Assembly (NCBI GenBank): GCA_000824825.2
Contig: LM655175.1
Location: 39,257-103,256 of the forward strand
Direction of reading: 5' to 3'
Source of the DNA: Mesorhizobium sp. ORS 3324
GTDB taxonomy: Bacteria; Pseudomonadota; Alphaproteobacteria; Rhizobiales; Rhizobiaceae
DNA: 64,000 nucleotides
Below are positions 17,633 to 26,990 of the stretch, piece after piece. The first letter of the stretch is position 1; the number at the start of each line of letters is the position of its first letter. A model generated the notes under the pieces. It had not been told where the DNA came from, did not search any database, and saw only the letters and a program-made list of their open reading frames with translations. Position numbers and translations under genes: made by a program.

Positions 17633-18424
17633 TTACTCGACTGCTTCGAACCGTCTCGCGCTTATGGTCAGCGGACCGATCTGGGTCCCGACCGTAGCGC
17701 GGATCGGCGCATATACGCCGGATTGGCCGAGCGGTGCAAATGTCACCATCATGCGGCTCTTGTTCTGGAGGAACTCCAGCGCCTTGCGGCCCTTGCGATA
17801 GCCCGCCACCGGCTCGAAGCCCATCTTGCAGGTCACCGTGTCGCCCTTGTAGCCGGGCACCGAGATCGAGCCTTTCGAGGCATAGGTGAGCGACAGATTG
17901 GCGCGCATCTCGCCGTCATAGAACTTGACGGTCCGCCCGCAGACCTTGTCCAGGCTGTCGGCGTGGATGACGGTCGCCGCCATCGGATCGAGCACCGACT
18001 TCAGGTCGCCGTCGTTGACCGGGACCCAGCTCTTGGGATCGCGCTTGCCGGGCTCGGGAACGACCTTCGTCGAGGCGACCCCGCCATTGGCGAAGCGTAT
18101 GTCGACCACCGAAGCCTTCTTGCCGGAAGTGTAGTCGGCCCGGAAGGCCTGCGGCTGCATCTGTTGGCCCGAAATCGTTCCTTTCGAAGAGATCGTGCCC
18201 TTGGTGTCGTCGAAGAGCCTGCCGAGGCCGGCGGCCGAGACGGTGCCGTTGATCGCATAGGCGTCGCCCTCGTAGCGGCTCGAAAACGTCGCCCTTGCGA
18301 TCGACAGGCCGAGGAACGAGACCGTGTATTCGCCCTTGAAGGATTGCGGCGAGGCAGCAGCGAAGCCGGTCGTAGGGACACTGGCGGCGAGCAGGGCGGC
18401 AAGGGCATGGGATGGGCGAAGCAT
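17633..18424 (-). CDS. DUF3108 protein, exported
   Basis: A 263-residue protein with a signal peptide (LAALLAASVPTTGFAAA at about residues 7-23). It then shows a beta-rich domain with GEYTVSFLGLSIARATFSS, GTVSAAGLGRLFD and, near the end, LGQSGVYAPIRATVGTQIG, all typical of DUF3108. The family is periplasmic and uncharacterised. Two Cys (CGRTVKFYDG and VTCKMGFEPV) may form a disulfide. The start at 18424 was chosen because it gives the signal peptide. It is divergent from rpmB, as is common in Rhizobiales. Confidence 0.85.
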   Translation of the reverse strand: MLRPSHALAALLAASVPTTGFAAASPQSFKGEYTVSFLGLSIARATFSSRYEGDAYAINGTVSAAGLGRLFDDTKGTISSKGTISGQQMQPQAFRADYTSGKKASVVDIRFANGGVASTKVVPEPGKRDPKSWVPVNDGDLKSVLDPMAATVIHADSLDKVCGRTVKFYDGEMRANLSLTYASKGSISVPGYKGDTVTCKMGFEPVAGYRKGRKALEFLQNKSRMMVTFAPLGQSGVYAPIRATVGTQIGPLTISARRFEAVE

Positions 18425-18556
18425 GACGAGCGCAGAGTCCTTGGTACTGGCCGGAAACGCTCTTGTTCCAGCCTGGCAATCCCTTCGCGAAGGGCTTATA
18501 GGGCGAATTTCGGCCTTTATATGGAGCGCGCTTGGCCGCCGCGTAGGTCCCGGAGC

Positions 18557-18585
18557 TTGACGCAGTGGCGAAATGCAACTATGGA
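18557..18585 (+). promoter_or_regulatory. Sigma-70 type promoter for rpmB
   Basis: TTGACG at 18557-18562, a 17-base spacer and TATGGA at 18580-18585, about 95 bases before the rpmB start. This is the best promoter match in the 255-base divergent gap, which otherwise holds nothing I recognise. Confidence 0.5.
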
Positions 18586-18679
18586 ACGCCAACTTTTCCA
18601 AAGGCCGCCTGACCGAGACCGCGCGCCGCCTGGCGCGGGCAGAATGGTTTGGCAGGTTCAGAACTGAAGGTTAGACAAG

Positions 18680-18976
18680 ATGTCCCGCACCTGCGAGCTC
18701 ACTGCCAAGGCAGTCCAGACCGGCCACAATGTGAGCCATGCCAACAACAAGACCAAGCGCCGCTTCCTGCCGAACCTGGTCAATGTGACGCTGATTTCCG
18801 AAGTGCTGAACCAGAATGTGCGTCTGCGCATTTCGGCCAACGCGCTGCGTTCGGTCGAGCACCGCGGCGGCCTCGACGCCTTCCTGGCCAAGGCCGATGC
18901 CAAGGATCTGTCGCAGCGCGCCCGCCTGCTCAAGAAGCAGATCGCCAAGAAGCTCGCCGAGCAGTCGGCCGCCTGA
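18680..18976 (+). CDS. rpmB: Large ribosomal subunit protein bL28
   Basis: 98 residues, the usual alphaproteobacterial length. [31 protein letters not shown] is the classic bL28 N-terminal region, with a basic body and a C-terminal [12 protein letters not shown] helix. It is part of the 50S subunit. The yhhQ gene follows 114 bases downstream on the same strand, and the gap carries a GC hairpin (19042-19063) and a riboswitch candidate, so some transcripts probably read through. Confidence 0.97.
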   Translation: MSRTCELTAKAVQTGHNVSHANNKTKRRFLPNLVNVTLISEVLNQNVRLRISANALRSVEHRGGLDAFLAKADAKDLSQRARLLKKQIAKKLAEQSAA

Positions 18977-19061
18977 AGCATCGTTCTGGCGGCGAATGAC
19001 CGCCCCGAGCGCCGGCCCAATCCGGCGCATAAAACGTGAGCGAGCGTTTCGACAGAACGCT

Positions 19062-19095
19062 CGGCTGGTTCCATTACCCAGGATAAAAAAATGAA
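19062..19095 (+). promoter_or_regulatory. preQ1-I riboswitch candidate covering the yhhQ start codon
   Basis: CTGG (19065-19068) pairs with CCAG (19078-19081) as P1. The loop reads TTCCATTAC, and the C just before the 3-prime arm (19077) sits where preQ1-I binds its ligand. The tail is GATAAAAAA. The loop triplet CAT (19072-19074) can pair with the ATG start codon (19091-19093) as the pseudoknot. Layout and A-rich tail match class I preQ1 aptamers, and the downstream gene is a queuosine-precursor transporter. P1 is only 4 base pairs, so this needs a covariance search. Confidence 0.7.
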
Positions 19096-19768
19096 CTTCC
19101 TCAAGCGATTCCTGCCCTTCGTGGCCGCCATGGCGCTTGTCGTCGTGGCATCGAACATCCTCGTCCAGTTCCCGATGCAGGGTCAGATCGGCGGCCTGTC
19201 GCTGGCCGACCTGCTCACCTGGGGCGCCTTCACCTATCCCTTCTCCTTCCTGGTCACCGACCTTGCCAATCGCCGCTATGGCCCGACCGTGGCGCGCAAG
19301 GTGGTGTTCGTCGGCTTCATGACGGCGGTGACCTGCTCGATCCTCGTTCCGCCCTTCCTGTTTCGCCACGGCCTGATCGAATTCGAGACCGCCGCCGACC
19401 GGCTGGTGCGCATCGCGGCCGCTTCCGGCGCCGCCTTTCTCACCGCGCAACTGCTCGACGTAACCGTGTTCAACCGTCTGCGCCGACAGAGCTGGTGGCG
19501 CGCGCCGATCTTCGGCACGCTGGTCGGCTCCGTGTTCGACACGCTTGTGTTCTTCGGCGTCGCCTTCTCCGCCGCCTTCGCCTTTGTCGGCCCGAGCGAC
19601 AGCTTCGCGCTGCAGACGGCGCCGCTGATGGGCGTGCTGCCGGTCGAGACCATGCGCTGGGTGTCCTGGGCGCTGGGCGACCTCTCGGTGAAGCTGATCA
19701 TCGCGGTCGTGGCGCTGATCCCCTACCGGCTGCTTGCCGCCCGCTGGAGCCAGCCCGCCCTCGCCTGA
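19091..19768 (+). CDS. yhhQ: Queuosine precursor transporter, YhhQ family
   Basis: A 225-residue membrane protein with six to seven hydrophobic segments. LADLLTWGAFTYPFSFLVTDLANRRYG is the conserved first region of the YhhQ/VUT family, followed by VARKVVFVGF and a later LGDLSVKLIIAVVALIPYR region. YhhQ proteins import preQ0 or preQ1 for tRNA queuosine modification. The start codon lies inside a candidate preQ1 riboswitch, which supports the substrate. It follows rpmB on the same strand. Confidence 0.9.
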   Translation: MNFLKRFLPFVAAMALVVVASNILVQFPMQGQIGGLSLADLLTWGAFTYPFSFLVTDLANRRYGPTVARKVVFVGFMTAVTCSILVPPFLFRHGLIEFETAADRLVRIAAASGAAFLTAQLLDVTVFNRLRRQSWWRAPIFGTLVGSVFDTLVFFGVAFSAAFAFVGPSDSFALQTAPLMGVLPVETMRWVSWALGDLSVKLIIAVVALIPYRLLAARWSQPALA

Positions 19769-19774
19769 CGGTCA

Positions 19775-19850
19775 ATGCAGGTCGCCCAAAAGTGCGCAGC
19801 GGTTTTGGGAGAACGACATGCATCAGAACAAAGACTTGAAGCGCGTCGCC
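19775..19850. repeat. Dispersed palindrome, second copy
   Basis: ATGCAGGTCG and CGACATGCAT flank the same core seen at 15468 and 57347 (AAGTGCGCAGCGGTTTTGGG). The copy continues with CAGAACAAAGACTTGAAGCGCGTCGCCTGAATCCG, written here in two parts: CAGAACAAAGACTTGAAG and CGCGTCGCCTGAATCCG. It starts 6 bases after the yhhQ stop. Confidence 0.7.
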
Positions 19851-19965
19851 TGAATCCGCTTCAGCGACGAGTTTTGAAGCCGTTGGGGACGCGCCCGCAG
19901 GCTTTACGCTTTGTTACGGCCATTGATGCAGGATCGCGAAAACGATCCAGGACATCGCGGCCAGC

Positions 19966-21762
19966 ATGACCATCCAGGGCACAGGTTGGAAACATGACCT
20001 CCTGCTTGCGCTCTGCGCGATGCTGGTCGTGCTGGCGATCCATGCCATCTCCGGCTTCCCGACGATTGCGGACCTTGGCGCCGACAATGACAGCATGCTG
20101 AGGCTGGTCGAGGTCCGCGACCTGCTGGCCGGCCAGGGCTGGTTCGATCTGCACCAGTACAGGATGGGCCTCGACGGCGGCTTCGTCATGCATTGGTCGC
20201 GGCTGATCGACACGCCGATCGCGCTGATCATCCTCGCCTTCCATGCGCTGGGCGCCGGTGCTGCCGCTGCGGAAAGGGCGGCGCAGATCATCTGGCCGCT
20301 CTCCCTTTATGGGCTCACCATTTTCGTCATCCTGCGCGCCTCGCGGCGCTTTGCCGGCGCGGATGTGGCAATGCCTGCCCTGGTGCTTTCCACCGCCGGG
20401 CTTTTCTTCCTTGGCATCTTCAGTCCTGGCACGCTCGACCACCACAATGTCCAGCTCCTGCTGACGGCGGCCAGCCTCTGGCTGCTGATGGAGGCTCCGT
20501 TCTGGAGACCGGCGGCCCTTCTGTCCGGCCTTTGCGCCGGCCTCACGCTGGCCGTCGGCATGGAGACCGCTCCCTATGTGGCGGCACTTGGTGCCTCTGC
20601 AGCCGTGCTCTTCATTTTCGACGAAGAAGAGCGCCTGACGGCGCGAAACTTCGGCATCGGATTTGCAGTGGTGGCGGTGGCGGTCTTTGTCGCCACCATC
20701 CCGCCGGCGACCTGGGGCGCGACCCAGTGCGATGCCTTCTCGGTCTTCCAGTTCGCGATCGCGGCGCTGTCCGGCTTCGGTCTGGCGGCAATTGCCGGTC
20801 TCTCCGGACGGTCGACCGCCACGACACGGCTCGTCCAGACGCTGGCGCTGGCGATTGTTGTCTCGGCCGTCGCGATCGTGTTCTTCCCGCAATGCCTGGC
20901 ATCGCCTTACGCCGGCATGGACGAGCGTATCCACACCTACTGGCTGAACGACGTCGTCGAGGCGCAGCCCTTCCTCAGCGTCGCCGTCAACCAGCCGAAG
21001 CTGATGGCCTCGCGTTATGTGACGCCCTTCATCGCGCTCCTCTTGATCGCGCTGCAGGGTCGCAGCCGCCGGCTGCACCGCGAGGAAGCCATTGCCGGCG
21101 TGCTGCTCGGCGTCGCATTCGCCGTCAGCCTCTGGCAGGTGCGCGGCTCGACCTTCTCGGTCGCCTTCGCTGTGCTGCCGCTCTCGACCTGGATAGCCGG
21201 GATACGCCTGCAGGCAAGCGCCGCGCAGTCATGGCGCGTCTCGAGCCGCATCGCGGCGGCTTGGCTGGTGTCGCTCAACGCGACTTGGGCCGGCGTCGCG
21301 GTCGCCGCGCAGTCCGTAGCTCACAGGGCGCCCACTGGACCCAATTCCGACGCCGATCATGCAGTGACCTGCGGCAAGGCCGCGGACTTCCATGATCTTG
21401 CCGCCATGGCGCCGACCACGGTGCTCGCGTCGTCCAATCTCGGCTCGGCCATAGTGATGTTCACGGGCCACAGGGCGTTGGCCGGCCCCTACCACCGCAA
21501 TGTCGGCGGCAACCTCGCCATGCTCGACGCCTTCATGGGAACTCCGGACGCCGCCCGCGCCGTCATCGAGCGCGAGCATGTCGGGCTGGTCGCCATCTGC
21601 CGCGGCAATACCGAGGAAATGTCGCTGGCGCAGGATGCTCCCACAGGCCTGGCGGCGCGCTTGCTCAAGCGGGACGTGCCGGATTGGCTGGAACCGGTCG
21701 GCACGACCGCCGGCAAGCCGATCGCGATCTACAAGGTCCGGCTCAATCCTGGTGCAGGATGA
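19966..21762 (+). CDS. Polytopic membrane protein, GT-C glycosyltransferase-like
   Basis: A 598-residue protein with roughly 11-12 membrane helices and a soluble C-terminal part (about 440-598). Just after the first helix it has GADNDSMLRLVEVRDLL and later VMHWSRLIDTP; an acidic DxD-like pair in the first external loop is the arrangement of GT-C enzymes such as STT3/AglB and PMT types. LFFLGIFSPGTLDHHNVQ is another acidic/His loop. The C-terminal part resembles the soluble tail of such enzymes. I do not recognise a named family. It lies where a phytase-like esterase gene would otherwise be, and its 3-prime end overlaps the remnant of that gene. Confidence 0.65.
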   Translation: MTIQGTGWKHDLLLALCAMLVVLAIHAISGFPTIADLGADNDSMLRLVEVRDLLAGQGWFDLHQYRMGLDGGFVMHWSRLIDTPIALIILAFHALGAGAAAAERAAQIIWPLSLYGLTIFVILRASRRFAGADVAMPALVLSTAGLFFLGIFSPGTLDHHNVQLLLTAASLWLLMEAPFWRPAALLSGLCAGLTLAVGMETAPYVAALGASAAVLFIFDEEERLTARNFGIGFAVVAVAVFVATIPPATWGATQCDAFSVFQFAIAALSGFGLAAIAGLSGRSTATTRLVQTLALAIVVSAVAIVFFPQCLASPYAGMDERIHTYWLNDVVEAQPFLSVAVNQPKLMASRYVTPFIALLLIALQGRSRRLHREEAIAGVLLGVAFAVSLWQVRGSTFSVAFAVLPLSTWIAGIRLQASAAQSWRVSSRIAAAWLVSLNATWAGVAVAAQSVAHRAPTGPNSDADHAVTCGKAADFHDLAAMAPTTVLASSNLGSAIVMFTGHRALAGPYHRNVGGNLAMLDAFMGTPDAARAVIEREHVGLVAICRGNTEEMSLAQDAPTGLAARLLKRDVPDWLEPVGTTAGKPIAIYKVRLNPGAG

Positions 21763-21835
21763 ATTCCAGATAGAGGTTGCGCTGCAGGATCGAGTGGTTG
21801 TCGTCCGACACCAGCGCCTGCGGGATCCCGCCGCG
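21743..21835 (-). pseudogene. C-terminal remnant of a phytase-like esterase gene
   Basis: Between cobT and the end of the GT-C gene, the minus strand reads GIPQALVSDDNHSILQRN then LYLEFILHQD and a stop, preceded by an in-frame TGA at 21838-21836. The SDDN ... LQR ... L.F pattern is the usual C-terminal end of esterase-like-activity-of-phytase proteins, which follow cobT in related genomes by my recollection. Only about 31 codons are left, overlapping the 3-prime 20 bases of the GT-C gene. No start or upstream domain remains. Confidence 0.5.
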
Positions 21836-21843
21836 TCAAAAAA

Positions 21844-23742
21844 TCATCCGGTGCGCCGCAGGCTGCCGCGCCGCATGTCGCGCGCGCTCTCCTCGTCGAA
21901 GAGCGCAGCAAGCTGCTCGGTCATGGCGCCCGCCAGCTCCTCGGCGTCGACGATGGTGACGGCGCGGCGATAGTAGCGGGTGACGTCGTGGCCGATGCCG
22001 ATAGCCAAAAGCTCGACCGGCGAGCGCGTCTCGATCAGCTCGATCACGGCGCGCAGATGGCGCTCCAGATAGTTGCCTGGATTGACCGAGAGCGTGGAAT
22101 CGTCGACCGGCGCGCCGTCTGAGATCATCATCAGGATCTTGCGCTGCTCGGGCCGGCCGATCAGCCGGTTATGCGCCCAAAGCAGGGCCTCGCCGTCGAT
22201 GTTCTCCTTGAGCAGGCCCTCGCGCATCATCAGCCCGAGATTGCGGCGCGCCCGCCGCCACGGATGGTCGGCGGACTTGTAGATGATGTGGCGCAGGTCG
22301 TTGAGCCGGCCGGGATTCGGCGGCTTGCCGTCCTTCAGCCATTTCTCGCGCGCCTGCCCGCCCTTCCACGCCCGCGTGGTGAAGCCGAGGATTTCCACCG
22401 AAACGCCGCAGCGCTCCAGCGTTCGCGCCAGGATGTCGGCGCAGGTCGCGGCGACCGTGATCGGCCGGCCGCGCATCGAGCCCGAATTGTCGAGCACCAA
22501 CGACACCACCGTGTCGCGGAACTTGGTGTCGCGCTCCTGCTTGAAGGAGAGCGGCTGCATCGGATCGATGACGACGCGCACCAGCCGCGACGGATCGAGA
22601 TAGCCCTCCTCCAGGTCGAAGTCCCAGGAGCGGTTCTGCTGCGCCATCAGGCGGCGCTGCAGCCGGTTGGCCAGCCGGCCGACGACGCCGGAGAGATTGG
22701 CGAGCTGCTTGTCGAGGAAGGCGCGCAGCCGGTCGAGCTCCTCTTCCTCGCACAGATCCTCGGCCCCGACCGTCTCGTCGAAGGCGGTGGTGAAGACCTT
22801 GTAGTCGATCTCCTTCGGCAGGTTGAGGAAGGGATTGTCGTTGCGGCGCGCTTCGCCGGGCGTCTCAGCGTCGGAATCGTCCTCGTCGGAGAGGTCGTCG
22901 GACGTGGCGTCGGTCGCCTCCGTTTCGGCCGACTCTTCCTCGTCGGCGGATGCCTCGGCATCTTCGGACTGCGACTGCTCGGAGCCGGAATCGTCCTCGC
23001 CGCCTTCCTCGCTCTGCTCCTCGCCCTGCTGTTCGTTCTCTTCGTTTTCCTCTGAGTCCTCGGTCTCCTGGTCGTCGCCGAGCTCCTCGGCCATTTCCAT
23101 GGAGACGAGCATGTCGCGCACGATGCGGGCGAAGGCCTGCTGGTCGTCGAGCTTGGCCGACAGCCCGTTGAGGTCGCCGCTCGCCTTCTCCTCGACCCAG
23201 GGGCGCCACAGATCGACCAGCCGCTCGCCGCTCTTCGGCACGGCGCGGCCGGTGAGCTTCTCGCGCACCATCAGCGCCACCGCCTCCTCGAGCGGCGCGT
23301 CGGCCTTGTCCTTGACGTCGACGAGGTTCGCCCTTGCGTATTTGTCCTCCAGCATCGAGCCGATATTGTCGGCCACGCCCTGCATGGCGCGGCTGCCGAT
23401 CGCCTCGACGCGTGCCTGCTCGACGGCGTCGAAGATGGCGCGCGCGAGCTTGCCCTCGGGCGCCAGCCTGCTGTGGATGCGCTGATCGTGGCAGGCGCGC
23501 TTCAGCGCCATGGAATCGCCGATGCCGCGGGTGATGGCGATGTCGTTGCGGGTGGCCTTCTTCGGCAGCTCGGGCAGGCGGGCGCGGCTGCCGGCCAGCG
23601 CCGGCCGGTCCTTGGCGAAGCTGACCTCGAGGTCCTTGTCGCCGGCGACGGCGCGCATGCAGACGGTAACGGCGCGCTTGAAGCTGTCCGCTTCAGACCC
23701 GTTCTTCGGCTTGTTGCGCGTGTTGTCGCCTGGACCCGCCAT
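21844..23742 (-). CDS. cobT: Aerobic cobaltochelatase subunit CobT
   Basis: 632 residues, the usual length. An N-terminal helical domain is followed by a very acidic linker (about 225-300, mostly Glu, Asp and Ser), then a von Willebrand A domain with [18 protein letters not shown]. The DxSxS MIDAS there binds metal, and [14 protein letters not shown] is a later MIDAS loop. CobT forms the AAA+ motor complex with CobS, which drives CobN to insert cobalt into hydrogenobyrinic acid a,c-diamide in cobalamin synthesis. It follows cobS after 52 bases; cobN is not in this window. Confidence 0.95.
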   Translation of the reverse strand: MAGPGDNTRNKPKNGSEADSFKRAVTVCMRAVAGDKDLEVSFAKDRPALAGSRARLPELPKKATRNDIAITRGIGDSMALKRACHDQRIHSRLAPEGKLARAIFDAVEQARVEAIGSRAMQGVADNIGSMLEDKYARANLVDVKDKADAPLEEAVALMVREKLTGRAVPKSGERLVDLWRPWVEEKASGDLNGLSAKLDDQQAFARIVRDMLVSMEMAEELGDDQETEDSEENEENEQQGEEQSEEGGEDDSGSEQSQSEDAEASADEEESAETEATDATSDDLSDEDDSDAETPGEARRNDNPFLNLPKEIDYKVFTTAFDETVGAEDLCEEEELDRLRAFLDKQLANLSGVVGRLANRLQRRLMAQQNRSWDFDLEEGYLDPSRLVRVVIDPMQPLSFKQERDTKFRDTVVSLVLDNSGSMRGRPITVAATCADILARTLERCGVSVEILGFTTRAWKGGQAREKWLKDGKPPNPGRLNDLRHIIYKSADHPWRRARRNLGLMMREGLLKENIDGEALLWAHNRLIGRPEQRKILMMISDGAPVDDSTLSVNPGNYLERHLRAVIELIETRSPVELLAIGIGHDVTRYYRRAVTIVDAEELAGAMTEQLAALFDEESARDMRRGSLRRTG

Positions 23743-23766
23743 CGATCATTCCCTGCGCGATTTGAC

Positions 23767-23787
23767 CCGAAAGGCTAAGCCTTTCGG
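23767..23787. repeat. Perfect hairpin between cobS and cobT
   Basis: CCGAAAGGCT and AGCCTTTCGG form 10-base-pair arms around one central base, in the 52-base gap. No T run follows in the direction of transcription, so it is more likely an mRNA-stability or processing hairpin than a terminator. Confidence 0.5.
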
Positions 23788-23794
23788 CACGCGC

Positions 23795-24781
23795 CTACCC
23801 CAGCACCACGTTCGCCGCGCTCTCCGGCAGGTCCTCGCCGAAGGCACGCTGATAGAATTCGGCCACCACGGAACGCTCCAGCTCGTCGCACTTGTTGAGG
23901 AAGGTCAGCCGGAACGCCATGCCGATGTCGCCGAAGATCTCGGCATTCTCGGCCCAGGTAATGACGGTACGCGGGCTCATCACGGTCGACAGATCGCCGT
24001 TGATGAAGGCCGAGCGCGTCATGTCGGCGACGCGCACCATCTTGTTGACGATGTCCTTGCCCTTGTTGTCGCGATAGTGCTTGGCCTTGGCCAGCACGAT
24101 GTTCACCTCGTTGTCGTGCGGCAGGTAGTTGAGCGTGGTGACGATCGACCAGCGGTCCATCTGCGCCTGATTGATCTGCTGCGTGCCGTGATAGAGGCCG
24201 GTGGTGTCGCCGAGGCCGACCGTGTTGGCGGTGGCGAACAGCCGGAAGGCCGGATGCGGGCGGATGACCCGGCTCTGGTCGAGCAGTGTCAGCCGGCCCG
24301 ACGATTCCAGCACGCGCTGGATGACGAACATCACGTCCGGGCGGCCGGCGTCGTACTCGTCGAAGCAGAGCGCCACATTGTGCTGATAGGCCCAGGGCAG
24401 GATGCCGTCGCGGAATTCGGTGATCTGCAGGCCTTCCTTGACGACGATGGCGTCCTTGCCGACGAGATCGATGCGGCTGACATGGCTGTCGAGGTTGACG
24501 CGCACGCAGGGCCAGTTGAGGCGGGCGGCCACCTGCTCGATATGGGTCGATTTGCCTGTGCCGTGATAGCCCGACACCATGACGCGCCGGTTGTAGGCGA
24601 AGCCGGCGAGGATCGCCAGCGTCGTCGCCCGGTCGAAGAGATAGTCGGGATCGATATCCGGCACATGCTCGGTCGAGCCCGAATAGGCGGGAACCACCAT
24701 CTTGGAGTCGAAGCCGAATTTCTCCCTCACCGACACCGTCGTGTCGGGCAGGTTGGCGATGTCGCGATCGACCTTGTTCAT
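23795..24781 (-). CDS. cobS: Aerobic cobaltochelatase subunit CobS
   Basis: A 328-residue MoxR-like AAA+ ATPase. Walker A is [10 protein letters not shown], Walker [15 protein letters not shown], and the sensor region is [22 protein letters not shown] is towards the C-terminus. The start [13 protein letters not shown] at 24781 was chosen since upstream codons run into a palindromic repeat. It is the ATPase ring of the cobalt chelatase, acting with CobT and CobN in the cytoplasm. It is first in a cobS-cobT unit, downstream of a J-domain gene on the same strand. Confidence 0.95.
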   Translation of the reverse strand: MNKVDRDIANLPDTTVSVREKFGFDSKMVVPAYSGSTEHVPDIDPDYLFDRATTLAILAGFAYNRRVMVSGYHGTGKSTHIEQVAARLNWPCVRVNLDSHVSRIDLVGKDAIVVKEGLQITEFRDGILPWAYQHNVALCFDEYDAGRPDVMFVIQRVLESSGRLTLLDQSRVIRPHPAFRLFATANTVGLGDTTGLYHGTQQINQAQMDRWSIVTTLNYLPHDNEVNIVLAKAKHYRDNKGKDIVNKMVRVADMTRSAFINGDLSTVMSPRTVITWAENAEIFGDIGMAFRLTFLNKCDELERSVVAEFYQRAFGEDLPESAANVVLG

Positions 24782-24856
24782 CACTATCAACGTCTCCACG
24801 GGCGAAACGCCGCGTTTCGCCGGCAATCGATTTTGTTCGGGGGCGGTCTTAGAGCC

Positions 24857-24883
24857 TTTTCCAACCTTATGAAAGTTGGAAAA
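24857..24883. repeat. Palindrome between the J-domain gene and cobS
   Basis: TTTTCCAAC and GTTGGAAAA form perfect 9-base arms around a 9-base loop. It sits 22 bases after the J-domain gene stop. No T tract follows on the minus strand, so it is not a clear terminator. Confidence 0.5.
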
Positions 24884-24904
24884 CGACACGAACCGTAGGG
24901 TCGC

Positions 24905-25528
24905 TCAGCAGAGCCCTGCCTGCTTGAGCACGCGATAGGCCTGCAGCACATCGCGGAACCGGTCTTCCGAACCTCTGTCGCCGCCGTTCGCATCCGGATG
25001 GTGGCGCTTGACCAGTTCCTTATAGCGCGCCTTGATGTCCTTGCCAGTCGCCTTTGTATCAAGGCCAAGCGTTTCCAGCGCCTTGGCCTCAAGCGGCTTT
25101 GCCTTGCGTTCGCGCACTTCCCGCGTCCCGCCGCCGAAGAGATTGAAGGGATCGCGCATGCGGTTGTAATAGCCCGCGCGCCCCGAGCGCATCTGCGCGA
25201 AGTCCGGCGCCGAACGCATGCCGCCGCCATTGACGCCCATGCGCCAGGTCGGCCGGTGGCCGGTCAGCGCCTCCTTCTGGAAGCGGGCGATCTCGCTGTC
25301 CGACACGCCCGAGAAGTAATTGAAGCTCTTGTTGTATTCGCGCACATGTTCGAAGCAGAAACGGAAATACTCTCCCTCCTTCAGGCGCCCGACCGGCGCG
25401 CGATGGGTGCCGGCTTCCGTGCAGCCATCCCACTGGCAGATCGGCGCGCGCGACTTCAGCTCGGCGTCCTTTTCCGGCCGGATGCGAATTTTCTCGAAAT
25501 ATTTGGGATACGGTTTCATCTCACCCAT
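24905..25528 (-). CDS. J-domain protein with a C-terminal J domain
   Basis: A 207-residue protein with an unusual layout: the J domain is at the end (about 150-207) and holds KARYKELVKRHHPDANGGDR with the HPD motif needed to stimulate DnaK. The N-terminal half has a Cys/His-containing region (APICQWDGCTEAGTHRAP and YFRFCFEHVREYNK) that could bind zinc; this is inference. Such proteins are found next to cobS and bolA in Rhizobiales. A DnaK co-chaperone role is likely, with an unknown client. Confidence 0.88.
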   Translation of the reverse strand: MGEMKPYPKYFEKIRIRPEKDAELKSRAPICQWDGCTEAGTHRAPVGRLKEGEYFRFCFEHVREYNKSFNYFSGVSDSEIARFQKEALTGHRPTWRMGVNGGGMRSAPDFAQMRSGRAGYYNRMRDPFNLFGGGTREVRERKAKPLEAKALETLGLDTKATGKDIKARYKELVKRHHPDANGGDRGSEDRFRDVLQAYRVLKQAGLC

Positions 25529-25684
25529 TTATGGGCTGTTCGCCAGTGCGAAACAAGAATTGACATTTTGCCGATGATCGCCCTAACCGCTGAATCGCGG
25601 CTTAAAAGCGGTCGAAAGTGCAGATTTTGCGGCGGTGCCGCAGATACCTTGCGGCTAGCCGTCAAGTGGTGAAGGGAAGCCCCG

Positions 25685-25987
25685 ATGTCCATACAGTCGA
25701 CGATGGAAAGCAAGCTGAAGGCGGCATTTTCGCCGGAAAGGCTCACCGTCATCAACGAAAGCCATCTTCATGCCGGCCATCATCATGTCGAGCATGGTCA
25801 CGAGGCCGTCTTCGACGGCACCGGCGAGACGCATTTCCGCATCCGCATCGTCTCGCCGAACTTTGCCGGCATGAGCCGCATCGACCGCCACCGCGCCGTC
25901 AACGCGCTGCTTGCCGATGAATTGAAAACCGGCGTGCATGCGCTGGCGATCGAGCCCGCCGCGCCCGGTGAACGGACGAGCTGGTAG
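25685..25987 (+). CDS. bolA: BolA family protein
   Basis: 100 residues. LTVINESHLHAGHHHVEHGHE and THFRIRIVSPNFAGMSRIDRHR are strong BolA landmarks, including the conserved His in the second block. BolA proteins pair with monothiol glutaredoxins in Fe-S cluster handling and stress response. It is divergent from the J-domain gene across 156 bases and convergent with the hydrolase gene, whose stop lies 1 base after its own. Confidence 0.93.
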   Translation: MSIQSTMESKLKAAFSPERLTVINESHLHAGHHHVEHGHEAVFDGTGETHFRIRIVSPNFAGMSRIDRHRAVNALLADELKTGVHALAIEPAAPGERTSW

Positions 25988-25988
25988 T

Positions 25989-26804
25989 TCACACGACCGT
26001 CGCCTTCAGGAAAGCCATGACCGCAGCGGTCAGCGCGTCGCCGTCCGCGCCGAAGCGGCGATTGATCGCCAAATGCGAATAGGCGCTGCCGTCGAACAGC
26101 GTGACCTTGGTGCCCCCAGCCCGCAGCAGGTCCGCGAATTGATGCGCGGCGGCCGCGCGGATCGGCGAGTTCGAATAAGCGACGAAGACAGGCGCATGCT
26201 TGGCCGTCCCGACATAGGTCGCCGGCGAGAGCGCCCGCCACTGGCTCGGGTCGGAAAATGCCTGCGCGTAGACCGGCCTCAACCTGCCGCCTTGCGCCTT
26301 GGCCAGGGCCACGATGTCATAAGCTTCGGTGTCGTCGAGCACCAGCGCCGCGACGCCGGGCAAGCCGCCCCGAAGCCCGGCCAGCGCCGCGAGATGGCAG
26401 CCGGCCGAATGGCCCATGACGGCGATGCGGTTGGGATCGCCGCCATAGGCGGCAATGTTGGCGCGCACATAGGCATAGGCTTTCTCGACGTCGTTTGCCT
26501 GGGTGGCGACATCGGCCTCGGGCAGCATGCGATAGTCGATCGAGACGAACACGAAGCCGTTGTCGAGCAAGAAGGCCGGCTTGGCGTTGACATTGTTGCG
26601 GTTGCCGATCCGCCAGGCGCCGCCATGAATGAAGAGGACGACAGGCCGCCCCTTGGCGCCCTCGCGCGCATAGATGTCGAGCTTGGCCGGACCGTAGTCG
26701 AGCGTCTGCGGTGCCGGCTGGCGGAGGCGCCAGGCTGCCGATGCGCCAGCCGGCAGCATTGCCGCCATGGATGCCATGATGAGGCTGCGTCGATCGATCA
26801 TCAC
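25989..26804 (-). CDS. Alpha/beta hydrolase, esterase-like, exported
   Basis: A 271-residue protein starting MMIDRRSLIMASMAAMLPAG, a twin-Arg-like leader ending in ASA. The mature part has VVLFIHGGAWRIG with the HGG oxyanion motif, IAVMGHSAGCHLAAL with the nucleophile Ser, and SAYSHLAINRRFG with the probable catalytic His. This fits the hormone-sensitive-lipase/BD-FAE type of esterase. The substrate is unknown. The 264 bases upstream contain the EcfG-type promoter of the divergent prkA operon and nothing else I recognise. Confidence 0.82.
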   Translation of the reverse strand: MMIDRRSLIMASMAAMLPAGASAAWRLRQPAPQTLDYGPAKLDIYAREGAKGRPVVLFIHGGAWRIGNRNNVNAKPAFLLDNGFVFVSIDYRMLPEADVATQANDVEKAYAYVRANIAAYGGDPNRIAVMGHSAGCHLAALAGLRGGLPGVAALVLDDTEAYDIVALAKAQGGRLRPVYAQAFSDPSQWRALSPATYVGTAKHAPVFVAYSNSPIRAAAAHQFADLLRAGGTKVTLFDGSAYSHLAINRRFGADGDALTAAVMAFLKATVV

Positions 26805-26990
26805 ACCTCCGACCGCCTTGCGGCGAATCAGTTACGGATCAATAATGGCGACATGCGGACGCAATACCAAATCCGCCCTTGAAGGTCCGTCGGTAATCAC
26901 CACGTAACTGTCAGGCGGGGCAATTTCGGCCAGATCGGGTGCCCTCCAGGAGGTCAATGCTGGAATGCTTAAGTTCTCCTTCATGTGAAG

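Noticed and set aside
19042..19063. Hairpin GAGCGTT/AACGCTC after rpmB as a terminator
   Set aside because: No T run follows, and it lies directly ahead of the riboswitch candidate; left as an unassigned hairpin.
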